Source: Aliikangiella sp. G2MR2-5
GTDB lineage: Bacteria; Pseudomonadota; Gammaproteobacteria; Enterobacterales; Kangiellaceae
NCBI RefSeq assembly: GCF_015687155.1
Contig: NZ_JADPQF010000001.1
Location: 930,001 to 994,000, forward strand
DNA length: 64,000 nucleotides
Direction of reading: 5' to 3'
Positions 54,940-63,513 of this stretch are shown here, in pieces. The position numbers and the translations under genes were made by a program. The number at the start of each line of letters is the position of its first letter. The stretch's first letter is position 1. Under the pieces are notes generated by a model. It did no database searches. It saw only the letters and a program-made list of their open reading frames with translations, and was not told the DNA's origin.

Positions 54940-55644
54940 ATGACTGAAGTATATAGTACCATTGTCAAATTTTTTCAGGAAGGTGGATTGTTTATCTATC
55001 CGATTGCTATTGTATTGATTATCGGCTTAGTGATAACTATTGAGCGCTGGATATTTTTATCACGAGAAAAAGCCAGAAATATTAAGTCATTTGATAGTTT
55101 TTTACCTCTATTACGAACTTCTGACATAGAGAAAATGCAGTTATATACTCGTGAGTGCACCGCACCTGTTACCAGAGTTATCGGATGTGGTATTGATATG
55201 ATGAAAGCGAGTAAGCATCGTGCTGATATTGAGAATTCAATGAGCGAAGGTATGCTCGAAACCTTGCCTCGTCTGGAAACAAGAACAGGATATTTATCTG
55301 TATTGGCCAACGTAGCGACTTTGCTTGGTCTTTTGGGAACAATCATAGGTTTGATAAGTGCATTTACCGCGGTCGCCAGTGCTGATCCAGCGCAAAAATC
55401 CACGATGCTTTCACAAGCAATATCGGTGGCGATGAACACGACTGCTTTTGGGTTGATTGCAGCAATTCCCTTGTTGGTGTTCCATGCTCTTTTGCAAAAT
55501 AAAACAGCTTCTATTGTAAGGAGCATCGAAATGGCTGCAGTCAAATTTCTAAACATCATGACGTACAATAGAGCGATTTATGCAGGCGCACAGGTTGTTG
55601 AATCTAATGACGCATCAACTAAAGAAAGCTCAAAAGAACAATAG
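54940..55644 (+). CDS. TolQ/ExbB-family motor protein
   Basis: About 234 residues from ATG 54940, which has GAGG six bases upstream; an ATG at 54928 overlaps the previous stop and is an alternative. Three membrane helices: residues about 17-35, then LSVLANVATLLGLLGTIIGLI and ISVAMNTTAFGLIAAIPLLV (MotA/TolQ/ExbB domain). The Glu found in E. coli ExbB/TolQ before AL..TA is Val here (SVAMNTTAFG), which I believe is usual in the AglR-like branch. It forms the proton channel with the two TolR-like proteins that follow. Confidence 0.9.
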   Translation: MTEVYSTIVKFFQEGGLFIYPIAIVLIIGLVITIERWIFLSREKARNIKSFDSFLPLLRTSDIEKMQLYTRECTAPVTRVIGCGIDMMKASKHRADIENSMSEGMLETLPRLETRTGYLSVLANVATLLGLLGTIIGLISAFTAVASADPAQKSTMLSQAISVAMNTTAFGLIAAIPLLVFHALLQNKTASIVRSIEMAAVKFLNIMTYNRAIYAGAQVVESNDASTKESSKEQ

Positions 55645-55666
55645 AAAGTTTTTATAGGTAATCGTC

Positions 55667-56167
55667 ATGCTGAAGTTTCGACACAAACCACAAGAAGATG
55701 CGGATATTGATATCACCTCGTTCATGAACCTGATGATAGTATTGGTGCCCGTAATGTTAATGAGTTTAACGTTTACACAGATTACCGTTCATGAAATAAA
55801 TTTACCTGATTTGTCTGCAAGCAATATCAGCTCAGATGAAAAACCATCGCAGTTGGAAGTGTTATTGGATAAAGATGGAATCAAAGTCTTCTATCCGGGA
55901 AATGTGATGATTCAAGATATTCCAATGATAGAAGCAGAAGAGGGGGAAACTTTTGATTTTGCTCAGCTATCATTGGTTTTACAAGAAGTTAAGCTACAAC
56001 TCCAGGATAAGCGTGATCTTTTACTTTTGTCGGATCCCGGTGTGGATTACCAATCGTTGGTTTCAGCCATGGATGTGGTTAAATCATATCGTACAGTAGT
56101 TGCTGCCAGTATGGTAGAAGTGGAGTTATTTCCTGAAATTTCGCTAGCCGATAGTAGTATCAAGTAA
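55667..56167 (+). CDS. TolR/ExbD-family protein with Asn in place of the channel Asp
   Basis: A 166-residue single-pass protein. Its helix reads DITSFMNLMIVLVPVMLMSL; the proton-carrying Asp of ExbD/TolR (in FIDVML) is Asn21 here. The periplasmic part has ITVHEINLPDLS and a C-terminal ExbD fold (DYQSLVSAMDVVKSYRT). The second TolR-like protein keeps the Asp, so the pair is asymmetric, as expected if only one carries protons. Starts 22 bases after the TolQ-like gene. Confidence 0.88.
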   Translation: MLKFRHKPQEDADIDITSFMNLMIVLVPVMLMSLTFTQITVHEINLPDLSASNISSDEKPSQLEVLLDKDGIKVFYPGNVMIQDIPMIEAEEGETFDFAQLSLVLQEVKLQLQDKRDLLLLSDPGVDYQSLVSAMDVVKSYRTVVAASMVEVELFPEISLADSSIK

Positions 56168-56178
56168 GAGTCCATTGC

Positions 56179-56766
56179 ATGAGCTTAGAACATTCAAACT
56201 TAAATTTTGATGAAATCAGAAAGCCGGTATTTGCAACCAAGCTTAATTTGGTGGCTTTAATGGATATATTTACCATTCTGGTTTTCTTTTTACTTCTAAA
56301 TGCGGGTGATAGTGATCGCCTGGAAAATGCGAAGTTCATTAAATTGCCCGAATCGAGTGCCAAGGCGGCTCCTCACGTTGAAGCAATTATTATGCTGGAC
56401 GAAGACGCAATATGGTTGAACCAGGACAAGGTAGTTGAAGTTGAAGAAGTATTGAATTCGAAAGAAGAAATTATTACGCCGTTACTCGAAGCATTGAACA
56501 GTTTTACTGAAAAGAAAGGTGAGTTGTCGGTTTATGAAAAAGAAAATGGCCTTCCGGTAACGATTATGGGCGATAAAAATGTCTCATTTAGTCTATTAAA
56601 GACAGTGATGACAACGTGCAACGAATCAAATTATCGTGATATCTCATTAGCAGTGAATCGAGTTGCACCGCAGGATTTCTTATTGGGTAGCACTAGCCAG
56701 GCGGCAGATAGCCTTGTCGATCAAAAAGCATTGGCTAATAGTCAGAATCAGAAAGCAGGAGGTTAA
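56179..56766 (+). CDS. TolR/ExbD-family protein with intact channel Asp
   Basis: A 195-residue single-pass protein. TKLNLVALMDIFTILVFFLL places Asp29 where ExbD has its essential Asp. The periplasmic domain has SFSLLKTVMTTCNESNYRDI and a polar tail. With the TolQ-like protein and the first TolR-like protein it gives the one-TolQ, two-TolR set of the Myxococcus AglRQS motor. Twelve bases after the previous gene. Confidence 0.88.
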   Translation: MSLEHSNLNFDEIRKPVFATKLNLVALMDIFTILVFFLLLNAGDSDRLENAKFIKLPESSAKAAPHVEAIIMLDEDAIWLNQDKVVEVEEVLNSKEEIITPLLEALNSFTEKKGELSVYEKENGLPVTIMGDKNVSFSLLKTVMTTCNESNYRDISLAVNRVAPQDFLLGSTSQAADSLVDQKALANSQNQKAGG

Positions 56767-56768
56767 TT

Positions 56769-57725
56769 GTGACGACTACCACACTACAGCCTTTAGCTTT
56801 AGAACTTGAACTCCCCTGGAAGCCTTTATCAAAACAGGAAGAAGAGTTTAAGAAATGGTCGAAAAGGGCCGCAATAATCACCGTTATTATGTTTATTGTG
56901 ATGCCGTTTTTACCTGTACTGGAACAGTCCTATGAAGCGCCAGAAAAAAAGCTGGTTAAAACCAAAGTTATTTTTGAAAAAACAGTAGTCAAAACAAAAA
57001 AGATAGCGACTCCGGTCAATAGAAAACCCAAGCCCAAGGAACAAGTTAAACCAAAGGTAAACCCGACAGAAAAAGCGAAGCTAGGTGGAGCTGATAAACA
57101 GTCAAATACCAAGTCTCAAACAAGAGCTAAGAGCTCTCATGGTCTGGATTCAGTTTCTAGCGAGCTAGCTGCGTTAGCAGGCAGTCTTGATGTGGCTGGA
57201 ATGAAAGCAAAAAAAGTAACCACAGACAGGGCCGGCGTAGTAGCCACCGCAGATCACGAACTATTGGGTGAAAATAAAGGAGCGCAGACAACCACTGGTA
57301 TTAGTATCAGTGAGGCTGCAATGAAAGGAAATGGCGCTGATTTGGCCGACCATTCTACCACTGAAGTTGCCGGAGTTGTGGGAGACGGGGTATCTGATGG
57401 ACTAGTTGAAGGAAAACGAACTTTCCGAACTGGATTAAGAGATAAGGAAAGTATCAAACTAACACTTGAAAAAAATAAGGGTCCAATTTATTTATTATAT
57501 TATCAAGCGTTAGAGCTGAACCCGGAAGCAAATGGTAAATTTGTATTCAGGTTTGTTATAGAGCCTGATGGAAAAGTAACCAATTTGAAACTTGTTGCAA
57601 GCGAATTGGAAATGAATCAGCTTGAGCAGAAAATATTAAATCTGATTGAGAAAATAGATTTCGGGGCGAAAGAAGTTTCTCCGACACCAACCGATTATAC
57701 GTTTACATTTTTTCCTTTAGGTTAG
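56769..57725 (+). CDS. TonB-like protein with AgmX/PglI-type C-terminal domain
   Basis: A 318-residue protein from GTG, with AGGAGG eight bases upstream. One membrane helix (about residues 35-52, AAIITVIMFIVMPFLPVL) follows a cytoplasmic start; a Lys/Pro-rich linker (RKPKPKEQVKPKVNPTEK) spans the periplasm. The last 95 residues (SIKLTLEKNKGPIYLLYYQA, GKFVFRFVIEPDGKVTNLKL) match the AgmX/PglI C-terminal domain known from GltJ/GltG of Myxococcus. It would link the TolQR motor to the TPR lipoproteins. Last gene of the operon. Confidence 0.85.
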   Translation: MTTTTLQPLALELELPWKPLSKQEEEFKKWSKRAAIITVIMFIVMPFLPVLEQSYEAPEKKLVKTKVIFEKTVVKTKKIATPVNRKPKPKEQVKPKVNPTEKAKLGGADKQSNTKSQTRAKSSHGLDSVSSELAALAGSLDVAGMKAKKVTTDRAGVVATADHELLGENKGAQTTTGISISEAAMKGNGADLADHSTTEVAGVVGDGVSDGLVEGKRTFRTGLRDKESIKLTLEKNKGPIYLLYYQALELNPEANGKFVFRFVIEPDGKVTNLKLVASELEMNQLEQKILNLIEKIDFGAKEVSPTPTDYTFTFFPLG

Positions 57726-57751
57726 GCTTTATCTGAAACCACACCAAATTA

Positions 57752-57796
57752 GCACCATCTAAAATTATTTTCGTGGATGGTGTTTTAGTTTTTTAT
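57752..57796 (+). terminator. Terminator of the Glt-like operon
   Basis: CACCATC (57753-57759) pairs with GATGGTG (57776-57782), 16-base loop, followed by TTTTAGTTTTTT. Confidence 0.75.
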
Positions 57797-57964
57797 GTAT
57801 CGCGATAATAAAATTAATTTCTAGTCACAACTCACTTCTCATTTTGCGAATAAATTGAACATTGTTTGATCATTTTATGCGATCTGCGAACTCATTCCAG
57901 AAAATACATTTACAAAGAAAGAAAATAGCATCTGAAGCAATTCAGATTTTTTTGGGTGTTTAAA

Positions 57965-60900
57965 ATGAAATCAATAAAATTAACAATCCGAACTTTAATA
58001 TCCGTCGCGTTACTAGCAGTCGTGATTTCTGGCTGTAAGACGAGTTCTGACGATGAGTCCGAAGCAGAGCAGGCTTCAAATGGTTCGAGTTCAACTATTG
58101 AGCAATCGGGGGACAAGGTACCATTTGCGTTTGTTTCACGTTCCGTCGAAGCTCATTCTACAATGCTGGAAAATATTTATACGGACATGGCGTCGGATAT
58201 TTACCAGTCACCTGTTGAATTGCTATCACCGTATCGTTCATTTTCGGGAGCTAAACTAATCGTTCGAACTGGGCTGGAAAGTAATAGCGAGGAGTCGGAA
58301 ATTTTAAACAGTTACTTCGGTTCCTCAGATTATGACGTTAAGGATTTATCTGTTTCTCCAGACGGAACGCAGTTAATTTTCGCCGCTCATGGACCTGAGA
58401 CAAGCGCTACTGATTTCACCTGGAATATTTATATATATAATTTTACAAACAAATCATTACGTCGAGTTATTGCAAATGACGCGATAGCTAACGCTGGAGA
58501 GGATACTAATCCTGTTTTTACTCATGATGGCAATATTGTATTCTCTTCGGATCGTGACGCAGGCGACCCTGCCAACCCCAGACGTTATGAAGACTTAATT
58601 GGCGACACTTGTGAAAAAATCGATCCGGTGGCCAATCCTTCTCTTTTGCATCGCATGGAAAGTAACGGAAACAATATTATTCAGTTAACCTATGGTTCCA
58701 CAAACAATGATATTAGTCCTGTTCGTCTGAATGATGGACGAATTGCTTTTCTACGTTGGGAGACCACGACCAACCTTGCTAGTCAGTGTGATGATAGCGC
58801 AAGTAAATCGATCCTGAAGAACTACACTCAAAGCAAAACGAGTGGTATTGAGCAGGCTACTTTATGGGGAAGCTCTACTTATTGCGAGTTAACAAAGCAA
58901 ACTGAACAAGGTTCGGTCATGGTGACTCATCACTACAAATTGTTAACGATTGATGCCAATAGTAAAGCGATGCAGCAGCTTTATCAGACTTCGACCGCGA
59001 GTGCTTCGGATGAGGCATTTCTTTCTCTGGATCATTTACTTCAGGGAGAAGATGGTAATCTTTATTCGATCGTTTCTCATGCTTTTAATCCTGTGCTGGG
59101 AGGAGGAATAATAAAGCATCGACCCGTACAGGGTGTTTCCGGAGATTCAATCTTCTCAGAGTTTTCTCCAGAGTCAATGATGACACCGGAAGTAGACCTT
59201 TATCCAGGCCAACTATCCGATAGTGGATGGTTTGCGTCTTTTGCTCCTTACCGCGATAGCTCTTCTCGATTTTTAGTGAGCAAAGCTCAATGTGTGATGG
59301 TTGATAACTCAGGTGTCAGTTATTTCTGTAATGATCCTGTCGCTAACGGCGAAATGGACATAGCGTATGGTATCTGGATGTACGATCCATCAAATGAGAG
59401 TAGCTTACCGGTTGTAAAGGTGAGAAATGACCGGGTGTTTAGCGAAATAGCCATTAGCTTACCGCAACAATCAGCAGACCTTACTTTAAATCCATTTAAT
59501 GCCAACTTCATTGACAATGCCGATGGTACAAAAATAGTTTGTGAGTTTGATAATAAACCGCCAGTCGCCAACGCCGGCAATGATCTCAATGGCATAATTG
59601 AAACTCAGTATACATTTAACGCTTCGCAGAGTATCGACCCTGATGGTGATGAACTTTCTTATCAGTGGAAGATTGTTGATAAACCTGATTCAAGCTCAGC
59701 TCAATTAGTCAATGCGAATAGCATGAGCCCTAACTTTACTCCGGATGCTATCGGACAGTACCAGTTCGAATTAATTGTAAGCGATGGAAAACTGGATAGT
59801 GAACCGGACTATCTTGTATTGACAGCCATTGACAATAACAGGGCTCCAGTGGCTAACGCAGGAAATGATCAAAATGTCACTATTGGATCTCTGGTAAATA
59901 TGGATGGAACTGCTAGTAGCGACCCCGATGGTGACTCTTTAAGCTACCAATGGACTTTCCTGAAGAAGCCTGCCAATAGCAATGTTCAGCTTAATAATTC
60001 GACATCAGGCAATCCTGCTTTTACTCCTGATATGGTGGGCAATTATCAAGTCCAGTTGATCGTCAATGACGGCAAGCTGGATAGCGCCGCAGATACAGTC
60101 AATATAAATGTTGATACGCCACCTAACCAGGCACCAACCGCTAATGCAGGTAGGGATCAGTCGGGTGAACCAGGAACTGTATTTACCTTAAACGGAGCCG
60201 CTAGTAGTGATCCTGACGGTGATGCATTAACTTATCGTTGGAGTATTCAATCCAAGCCGGGAAGTAGTAACGCAGTGCTAGTCAATGCGAATTCTGTAAG
60301 TCCGGGTCTAACTCCGGATGTTGAGGGTGACTATGTTATTCAATTGATAGTCAATGACGGACAGGTTGATAGTAACCTCGATACTACGGTGATATCTGCG
60401 AGCAAAACTAATCACGCGCCAACCGCCAATGCGGGTGCGGATCAAAGTGGTGTTAAGGGAGATACTTTTGTTCTTGATGGAAGCGCAAGCTCAGACTCTG
60501 ATGGAGACCAGCTTACTTTTACCTGGATGTTAATGACCAAGCCAGCCACCAGCAATAGCTCGTTGATCAATGCAAACAGTGTCAGTGCAACTCTGGTTGC
60601 TGATGTTGAAGGTGATTACCAGGTTCAGTTAACAGTGAGCGATGGAGAGTTTTCTTCAACAGATATAGCTTTAGTTAAAGCTGAAAAGTTGAACCAGAAA
60701 CCAACCGCCGACGCCGGGGTGGATATCAGCGGTAAAGTTAATGATGTCATTTCTCTTGACGGTTCACGTAGTAGCGATCCCGATGGTGATGCGCTGACTT
60801 ACAGCTGGATATTAACTGATTTTCCTGAAGGGACGGTAGCAGTCATTAATAATGCAGATACAGTTAATCCAACTCTTGTGCCAACAGTAGCCGGTAACTA

Positions 60901-62884
60901 TGTTGCTCAATTAACAGTTAATGATGGAAGCCTTGATAGTGAGCCTGATAGCGTGACCATTACCGTAGAGCAGGTGGAAAACTCTATTCCTGTTGCGGAC
61001 GCTGGTGCAGACCAAACCATTAAACTGGCGGACTCTGCAATTCTCGATGGTTCTGGAAGCCATGATCCTGATGGTGATTCTTTGACTTATCAATGGTCGA
61101 TCATCGATTCGCCAGAAGGTAGTGTGGCTGCATTAACCGACCCAACAAGCGACGCTCCCTTATTTACTCCCGACAGAGTGGGAAGCTATGTCATTCAGCT
61201 TATTGTTAATGACGGTCAGAACTCAAGTGCGCCCGACAATATGACTTTAAATGTTGAAGTTGATAATCATGCACCTGTTGCTGATGCCGGAGCTGATCAA
61301 CTGCACTCTGGTGTGGATGACACATTAAAGCTTGACGGTTCGGGCAGTTATGACCCTGATGGCGATAATCTAAGCTACACCTGGTCGGTAAGTTCACCTG
61401 CTGATGCGAGTTTAAATTTCTCTGATGTCAATGCTGTTGCGCCTGAAGTAAAAATAACTCAAGACGTAATCTATGTCATTAAGTTGGTGGTTAGTGATGG
61501 TGTTAGTGAATCTGAAGATTTTGTAGAGTTAAGTCCGTCAAATATTAAACCTGTTGCAGTTATCGAAGCTTCACCGGTTGCTGAAATTGCACAAACGATT
61601 ACCCTTGATGGCTCAAAAAGTTTTGATGTTAATGGTGATCCGCTGACTTATCACTGGGCAATTGTTGAAAAGCCGAATGATAGCCAGACTAATTTGTCGA
61701 GTGCGACCGAAGTACAGCCAGAGGTCACTTTTGATATAGCGGGCAGTTATACGTTTGAACTAATAGTAAACGATGGTTTAATGGATAGTGATGTATCAAT
61801 AAAAAGTATAACTGTTTCGGATGAGTCAATTAATCATGCGCCGATCGCTGTTGCCGGAAATGATGTAAGCGTTGGGGCTAACACCAAGGTTGAGCTGGAT
61901 GGAAATGCTTCTTATGATCCAGATGGCGATGCTATTACCTATCATTGGGACTTAATTCATAAGCCTGATGGTAGTGAAGCTACTCTTTCTTCCAGTTCCA
62001 GTGCGACCCCTTCAATATTTATCGACAAGCTGGGAGATTATGTTGTCCAGTTAGTGGTAAATGATGGAGAGTTAGATAGTGTTGCCGATACGCTTCTGAT
62101 TACCAGTAAAAATCTACCACCGGTGGCAATAGCCGGGTTGCCATTTGAGGTTACGTTAGGCAATAAAATTATCGTAGATGGTTCTGCCAGTTATGACCCG
62201 GATGGAGACTACATTCACTATCAGTGGTCAATGCTCTCTGCGCCGGAAGGAAATCAGGAAGTGCTGATGAATACAGGAGCGGTAAGAGCCTGGCTCCGTC
62301 CTCAAATTGCCGGAACCTACGTCTTTCAGCTGATAGTTAATGATGGTGTACTTTATAGTGAGCCGGACACAGTTGTGGTGACTGTTGTTGCCGAAGATGA
62401 TTGTGACGACAATGATGACGTCGATATTGTTCTGTCAAAAGACAAATTGTGGCCGCCTAATCACAAAATGCATGCTATTGATTATACTTTAATCACCGGT
62501 GTATGCAGCGGAGGTTGTAATGTAGCCAGCGGTACCATAGAAGTTTGGTCGGATGAAGCAGAGCAGTCTGATACCGGCGATAGCAGTGGTCGCTTTGCTC
62601 CAGATTATATCGAAGGCGATGGTCTTCTTTATCTTCGTGCTGAACGACAAGGAAATGAAGATGGCCGCGTCTATCTGGTGATTGCTCGTGTTAGCAATAA
62701 TGGTGTGCCTGTAGGCTTTGCCTGTAATGCAGTAGTCGTACCTAAAAGTATTAGTCAGCAACATATCGCAGATGTTCGTGCTCAAGCAGCTGAAGCGGTT
62801 GAATATTGTAGGTCCTTTAGCGCAGCACCTTCAGACTTTGTTAAACACGGTGAGAGTGTTCCAATAGGACCAAAAGGTTTCTAG
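57965..62884 (+). CDS. Giant lipoprotein with TolB-like propeller and ten PKD domains
   Basis: About 1639 residues from ATG 57965; a GTG nine bases earlier is possible. Lipobox VISGC, then a Ser/Glu-rich linker. Residues about 45-540 hold propeller-like motifs (DLSVSPDGTQLIFAAHG, NPVFTHDGNIVFSSDRD, DISPVRLNDGRIAFLRW), as in TolB. Ten K319L-like PKD domains of about 90 residues follow, each with xANAGxDQ, SSDPDGDxLTYxW and VNDGxLDS; domain 8 is the most divergent (DVNGDPLTY). The end is a separate domain with KDKLWPPNHKMHAIDY and several Cys. It is probably outside the outer membrane and adhesive. A terminator separates it from the Glt-like operon. Confidence 0.88.
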   Translation: MKSIKLTIRTLISVALLAVVISGCKTSSDDESEAEQASNGSSSTIEQSGDKVPFAFVSRSVEAHSTMLENIYTDMASDIYQSPVELLSPYRSFSGAKLIVRTGLESNSEESEILNSYFGSSDYDVKDLSVSPDGTQLIFAAHGPETSATDFTWNIYIYNFTNKSLRRVIANDAIANAGEDTNPVFTHDGNIVFSSDRDAGDPANPRRYEDLIGDTCEKIDPVANPSLLHRMESNGNNIIQLTYGSTNNDISPVRLNDGRIAFLRWETTTNLASQCDDSASKSILKNYTQSKTSGIEQATLWGSSTYCELTKQTEQGSVMVTHHYKLLTIDANSKAMQQLYQTSTASASDEAFLSLDHLLQGEDGNLYSIVSHAFNPVLGGGIIKHRPVQGVSGDSIFSEFSPESMMTPEVDLYPGQLSDSGWFASFAPYRDSSSRFLVSKAQCVMVDNSGVSYFCNDPVANGEMDIAYGIWMYDPSNESSLPVVKVRNDRVFSEIAISLPQQSADLTLNPFNANFIDNADGTKIVCEFDNKPPVANAGNDLNGIIETQYTFNASQSIDPDGDELSYQWKIVDKPDSSSAQLVNANSMSPNFTPDAIGQYQFELIVSDGKLDSEPDYLVLTAIDNNRAPVANAGNDQNVTIGSLVNMDGTASSDPDGDSLSYQWTFLKKPANSNVQLNNSTSGNPAFTPDMVGNYQVQLIVNDGKLDSAADTVNINVDTPPNQAPTANAGRDQSGEPGTVFTLNGAASSDPDGDALTYRWSIQSKPGSSNAVLVNANSVSPGLTPDVEGDYVIQLIVNDGQVDSNLDTTVISASKTNHAPTANAGADQSGVKGDTFVLDGSASSDSDGDQLTFTWMLMTKPATSNSSLINANSVSATLVADVEGDYQVQLTVSDGEFSSTDIALVKAEKLNQKPTADAGVDISGKVNDVISLDGSRSSDPDGDALTYSWILTDFPEGTVAVINNADTVNPTLVPTVAGNYVAQLTVNDGSLDSEPDSVTITVEQVENSIPVADAGADQTIKLADSAILDGSGSHDPDGDSLTYQWSIIDSPEGSVAALTDPTSDAPLFTPDRVGSYVIQLIVNDGQNSSAPDNMTLNVEVDNHAPVADAGADQLHSGVDDTLKLDGSGSYDPDGDNLSYTWSVSSPADASLNFSDVNAVAPEVKITQDVIYVIKLVVSDGVSESEDFVELSPSNIKPVAVIEASPVAEIAQTITLDGSKSFDVNGDPLTYHWAIVEKPNDSQTNLSSATEVQPEVTFDIAGSYTFELIVNDGLMDSDVSIKSITVSDESINHAPIAVAGNDVSVGANTKVELDGNASYDPDGDAITYHWDLIHKPDGSEATLSSSSSATPSIFIDKLGDYVVQLVVNDGELDSVADTLLITSKNLPPVAIAGLPFEVTLGNKIIVDGSASYDPDGDYIHYQWSMLSAPEGNQEVLMNTGAVRAWLRPQIAGTYVFQLIVNDGVLYSEPDTVVVTVVAEDDCDDNDDVDIVLSKDKLWPPNHKMHAIDYTLITGVCSGGCNVASGTIEVWSDEAEQSDTGDSSGRFAPDYIEGDGLLYLRAERQGNEDGRVYLVIARVSNNGVPVGFACNAVVVPKSISQQHIADVRAQAAEAVEYCRSFSAAPSDFVKHGESVPIGPKGF

Positions 62885-62909
62885 CCAGAGAGCCTTCGAT
62901 AGATAAAAG

Positions 62910-62934
62910 ACCGGGTGCAATCGCACCCGGTTTT
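62910..62934 (+). terminator. Bidirectional terminator after the PKD lipoprotein
   Basis: CCGGGTGC / GCACCCGG stem with AATC loop and TTTT after it; T-rich also on the minus strand, where it can end the CBS-domain gene. Confidence 0.88.
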
Positions 62935-62985
62935 GGTTTCGAGGTTTGCTAGCCAGTTTAAGGCTGGTTTGGCATTTTTTATTGC

Positions 62986-63399
62986 TTAACTTTCATCAAG
63001 GTGTAGCTTTAAGAAGTCACTCGAGGTAACGACACCGACCAAATGTTCGTCTTTAACTACGGGGATACACCCATTTCTATTTTCTCGGAGTAACCTTGCT
63101 GCTTCTCCGACGCTGTCGTCAGAAGAGCAGGTGGCAGGATTGGCACTCATTAAGGACTCTACATCCTGGGACTTTTCAAAGTGCTCTAGTTTGTCAAAGC
63201 CTCGACGATTTATAATTTTGATTGCGTTGGCCAGAAGTGACTTCTGAGTGATCATTCCTATTAGCTTGCCGGAGTCAATGTCTTTGACAGGTAAGTGACG
63301 GATTTTATGCTCTGACATGAGATTTCTTGCCTTATTCACATTCGCATGCTGAGAAGTGAATATAGGATTACGGGTCATTATTGTTTCTATCTTAATCAT
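62986..63399 (-). CDS. CBS-domain pair protein
   Basis: A 137-residue cytoplasmic protein made of two CBS domains (MTRNPIFTSQHANVNKARNL with HKIRHLPVKD; MSANPATCSSDDSVGEAARL with GCIPVVKDEHLVGVVTSSDF). Such pairs bind adenosine nucleotides and regulate partners. No fused output domain. Partner unknown. Confidence 0.9.
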   Translation of the reverse strand: MIKIETIMTRNPIFTSQHANVNKARNLMSEHKIRHLPVKDIDSGKLIGMITQKSLLANAIKIINRRGFDKLEHFEKSQDVESLMSANPATCSSDDSVGEAARLLRENRNGCIPVVKDEHLVGVVTSSDFLKLHLDES

Positions 63400-63469
63400 T
63401 TCGCCGTTCCGTTTGACAGGAGCTTGTCCCAGTAAGGGGCTAAGATTTAACTAAGTATAGAACAGATAT

Positions 63470-63499
63470 AAAAAAACCGGCTTAGTGGCCGGCTTTTTT
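63470..63499. terminator. Bidirectional terminator before the CBS gene
   Basis: AAAAAACCGGC and GCCGGCTTTTTT can pair over 12 bp (one G-T pair) around a 6-base loop, giving T-runs on both strands. It ends the POT transporter gene. Confidence 0.88.
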
Positions 63500-63513
63500 A
63501 CAATTTTGGAAAG

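Noticed and set aside
59560-62390. Regularly spaced similar DNA segments as a repeat array
   Set aside because: They are the coding sequence of ten PKD domains, divergent at DNA level; not a CRISPR or mobile repeat.
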